DNA from: Peronospora farinosa
Lineage: Eukaryota; Oomycota; Peronosporomycetes; Peronosporales; Peronosporaceae
Direction: 5' to 3'
Length of the DNA: 57,274 bases
Assembly (NCBI GenBank): GCA_947646735.1
Contig: CANTFK010000402.1
Coordinates: 1 to 57,274 of the forward strand
Under the pieces are notes generated by a model. It was not told the DNA's origin, ran no database searches, and saw only the letters and a list, made by a program, of their open reading frames with translations. A program made the position numbers and the translations under genes. Positions 54,462 to 57,274 of the stretch are shown here, piece after piece. Positions within the stretch are counted from its first letter, which is position 1. The number at the start of each line of letters is the position of its first letter.

Positions 54462-55089
54462 TGCAACGGGGTTACACGACGCTTGTAACATCATTTCAAA
54501 AGTTTACGGTTGAAGTTTCCTTTTATTGCATATAATGCATTAGGATTGTTCTCTTTAGAGAGGTATTAAGTATAAGCGTTAAAGATACGGTATTCGGTAA
54601 TACCGTATCCTATCGGATAGGATTCGATAATCGATAACGCTGTACTAAGTACATCATACACAGATGTTTAGACGATACGTCGTCCAATAGCAAAGTCTGC
54701 ATATTATAATTACTATTATAGTAATTAATCTAGTGAGGGTACTTAGAGTGGGACTATTCATAAAATCTTAAAGCATCAATAAAATCAGTTCTCATTTTGA
54801 GTTTAACATCGCAAGTCGTTCTGACTTGTTCTCTTGTGCACTTTGTGCGTTGGTTGTCTGAACCTTTAAGCTTCTAGCTTGTTCTTGCACTCTGTGCGTT
54901 GGTTCTCTGAACCTTAAGCTTATTGCTTGACTGGCTAAAAGTCTCTTTCCTCGTTCCTTATAACAGGGTGACTTTAAGTCGTTGAATTAGTTCCTTAGAA
55001 CTAAGTGGCTTTTAGCTTTAACTCTATTTACTTCTATATAACTAAGAGGCTTCCAGCCTAATGGCTTCCTCTAGCTAAAAAACTGTGCA
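54462..55089 (+). repeat. 3' LTR of third gypsy family (628 bp), hairpin-rich
   Basis: Starts TGCAACGGGG after the polypurine tract and ends CTGTGCA where the HIR3-like copy C begins. Perfect stems include 54584-54609 (11 bp, loop CGGT), 54607-54623 (7 bp) and 54987-55004 (7 bp, loop CTTA). It inserted into, or recombined with, the HIR3-like pseudogene. Confidence 0.7.
54821..54927 (+). repeat. Two imperfect direct repeats (about 50-57 bp) in the LTR
   Basis: The unit CTTGTTCT...TGCAC...TGTGCGTTGGTT...CTGAACC...TTAAGCTT occurs twice in a row. Confidence 0.6.
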
Positions 55090-55656
55090 GATCCGCTACA
55101 TTCATACTCGTTCTTGTCTTTCACATGGTGCAGCACCAGAGCCAGCGTCTCCACCAGTGGACAGTACTTACCGTCAACAAAGATCTGCTTTTCCAATAGT
55201 TTCCGAGCCAGCAATAATTTGCTACTCTTTACGGCCGTCGAGGCTATCTGATACCACACGGCCACATTCATTGCGTCCAGTGCCAATGCCGAATCCAGAG
55301 CGTCATCAAATTATTGCGGCACAAAAATCATTGTCGCGAGGTTTTAGTAACGTAACTGATACCGATAGTATAAGGTATTACGTATACCTTATAATATCAC
55401 TCATCTGTGATACCCCTTTTTAGAAAAATCGGTATAAAGAATACATAAAGAACTTCAACCGTAATGTTTTGGTATGATGATACAACCGTCGGGTAACTCC
55501 GTTACAATGCCAGTAACGCAAGCTGCTAATTAATTATCACGACATAGGTGTAGTACGCTTGCCTCTTCGCTATCATCAGCAGCTGCGTTCAGGGAAAGAA
55601 TCTTGCTTTTGCAGATCCACCACCTTGTTCTTATTGCCGCTGTCGGGCGAAGTCAT
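55090..55656 (-). pseudogene. HIR3/CABIN1-like pseudogene fragment (copy C)
   Basis: Same sequence as 28541-29108 at an offset of 26547-26548 bases, from the ATG at 55656 to the TPR-like ALDAMNVAVWYQIAST, cut at 55090 by the third-family LTR. Includes the same LTR remnant (55342-55506), so the segment was copied after that insertion. Confidence 0.45.
55342..55506 (-). repeat. LTR remnant inside HIR3-like copy C
   Basis: Same remnant as at 28795-28958, with one extra base. Confidence 0.6.
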
Positions 55657-55902
55657 CTCCTGCGTGGCTACGATTTCACAATGCTGTCAAATTAATCGCT
55701 CAAAAATTAGTCTGCCTTGTAGGCTGAAAGTTGTAGCGGTCGCATTAACTATTGAAACCTGTACTACGGTAAATAGATCAAACGAGCAAGAAATATTGCG
55801 ATTTTGCTAGTTATTATAACTTTAGCTAGCAGCTTTAGAATGCCCCCAATTTATCAATTTAGTAATGAGAGCTAGCTATTCACAATAGATGAACATGTCA
55901 TC

Positions 55903-57274
55903 TTACATCTCGTTTTGCATTGAGCCATTTTGATTCGCGGTCGTATTCTTGAACTTGATACTGATCACACGCTTGCCAAACAGACTGTGGTGGTATCCCT
56001 TCTCGAATCGGTCGCGTGGGTTCGTGCGCACCATAAAAACGAAGCTACCTGTGACACACACCACAATCAGAATCTTGTAAATGCTGTCGATGTACGCGTC
56101 CTCGGCTGTGGCACCGTTCTTAATAGCCGCAGTGTACTTGGCGCTAAGATCAGTCCGCCCACCACGCCACCAAGCGACCACGCCCACAAGATCGGTGAAG
56201 GCATCGCACATGTCTGTCAGAAAGCACGGGATCGTGCCTAAACCGCCACCATACGACAACGTCAACTGGAATACGAGGACCGTTATGACTGTGTAGCTCT
56301 CATTGCGGATCAGCGTATGATAGCAATGATAACGATCTGTGAGACCACTCCGTAGAGAAAGAGGCATTTACGCGCGAATGCATGCTCAACGTTGAATACG
56401 CGTTTGATTACTAGTCGCCCAACAAAGCTGAATAGACCGTTGATGTACACGATGTAGATATTTTAGGCGGCCGTCTTGCCGAAGAGCGTGGTGGACATAG
56501 CGGAAATTTTGAACAGCATGATGAGCCTGTAGAGCTGGTTGCCAAAAAACATGATACACATAAAAACGAAGTCAGCGACGTCATTGACTGAATGAGAGTC
56601 ATTTTCTTCACCTGGGCCTTAGTGTCGTTTGCGCTCGGGTCCTTCTCCTCGCGAACGGCCAGGTTCGCGACTGAATCGTACCCGAGCGAAGACCTAATAC
56701 TCACGTTCTCGCCACGCTCCTGCGTCTCGTGAACAATTTCACCATGTATATTTAGTCCACCCAAAGAGGGCGAGTTGCGCAGCTGTACAAAATTTGACTC
56801 CCATGACACATCCAATGACGATGAGCAGGTCAAGCGAGCTGGGCAGCTCGCTAGTCCAAGCGATGATAGGGAGGTACGCCTTTGTCCACACGACCAAAGT
56901 CGCTCCCAGCAAAGCCAAAAACAGCTCCACGGTATTGGAAACGGGCCGACACGGGCGAATGTAGCATGTGTCGTTTTGCTAAAGCCGCAAAATAGCCCGT
57001 AACTAATAAAGAGACCAAAATAGCCCGTAATTAATAAACAGACCGGCAATTGAGTTAGCGTGCAACGAGATGCAGTCCATAACACAATCGATCATAAATG
57101 ATGTCGTGGCAAGCATCATACCGGATCGAGGGCCATTGCGCTTTAGCCACGGACCCATGATGGCCGTCGTGGTACCTACCATACCCACAGAAATGTGTAG
57201 ATGCATTAACCGCCATGCCTTGTCCTTCTTGCCGCAGATGCGCAGATCAATAGGATTGTGGGGTACCGACCATG
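55903..57274 (-). pseudogene. Decayed MFS transporter gene (copy C, cut by window end)
   Basis: Counterpart of 29355-30722. The C-terminal frame (56367-55903) is longer than in A and B: a stop between VSQI... and ESYTVITVLVFQLTLSYGGG is absent, so 154 codons stay open. It also differs in the TM4 region (LPSSLDLLIVIGCVMGVKFC) and has a 28-base tandem duplication at about 57016-57043. The remaining frameshifts are shared, so it is still a pseudogene. Confidence 0.65.

Noticed and set aside
1..57274. tRNA and rRNA genes
   Set aside because: I noticed no cloverleaf with conserved T-loop or any rRNA core sequence; only the PBS sites resemble tRNA ends.

Overview
This window looks like a gene-poor, transposon-rich stretch of a plant-pathogenic oomycete genome (Peronosporales type: Phytophthora or a downy mildew). 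Three things point there: a Crinkler (CRN) type effector N-terminus with LFLAK and HVLVVVP motifs; decayed copies of an oomycete-style major facilitator (MFS) transporter; and Ty3/gypsy retrotransposons whose RT is followed by two RNase H-like regions, an arrangement known from oomycetes. Apart from one small CRN-like gene, I see no clearly intact protein-coding gene.

Layout. 1-27001 is a head-to-tail array of one Ty3/gypsy element: part LTR, internal, LTR, internal, LTR, internal, LTR. The period is 8881-8883 bp, and neighbouring units share one 1135-bp LTR. Each unit encodes gag, protease, RT, RNase H, integrase and chromodomain, broken by the same frameshifts and stops. 27002-35593 is host-derived: a decayed HIR3/CABIN1-like gene and a decayed MFS gene (copy A, minus strand), a 2.45-kb spacer holding the CRN-like gene, then an inverted second MFS copy (copy B). 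Copies A and B form a long inverted repeat with 2.09-kb arms. 35594-55089 is a patchwork of retroelement pieces: LTR plus gag of a second gypsy family (35925-37606); a minus-strand copy of the array element (37607-46715); RT to chromodomain of a gypsy element (46716-49813) with its LTR (49861-50377); a second, truncated minus-strand copy of the array element (50378-52290); and the 3' half of a third gypsy family with an antisense ORF and an LTR (52291-55089). 55090-57274 is a third copy (C) of the HIR3-like/MFS segment, cut by the window end.

How the parts relate. The array cannot have spread with its own proteins, because every copy carries the same lesions. Recombination between LTRs or help in trans is more likely, and the last LTR is a mosaic. 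The MFS segment was duplicated at least twice; copies A and C share an LTR remnant that B lacks.

Most unusual signals. (1) The second and third gypsy families are packed with short perfect hairpins, about one per 40-60 bases in places, in coding sequence and LTRs alike, which the array element and host pseudogenes do not show. (2) The CRN-like gene splices through a plausible 71-nt intron to a short C-terminal part with two likely membrane segments, and lies inside a 2.26-kb segment bounded by 15-bp inverted repeats. All calls come from reading the sequence; no database search was run.
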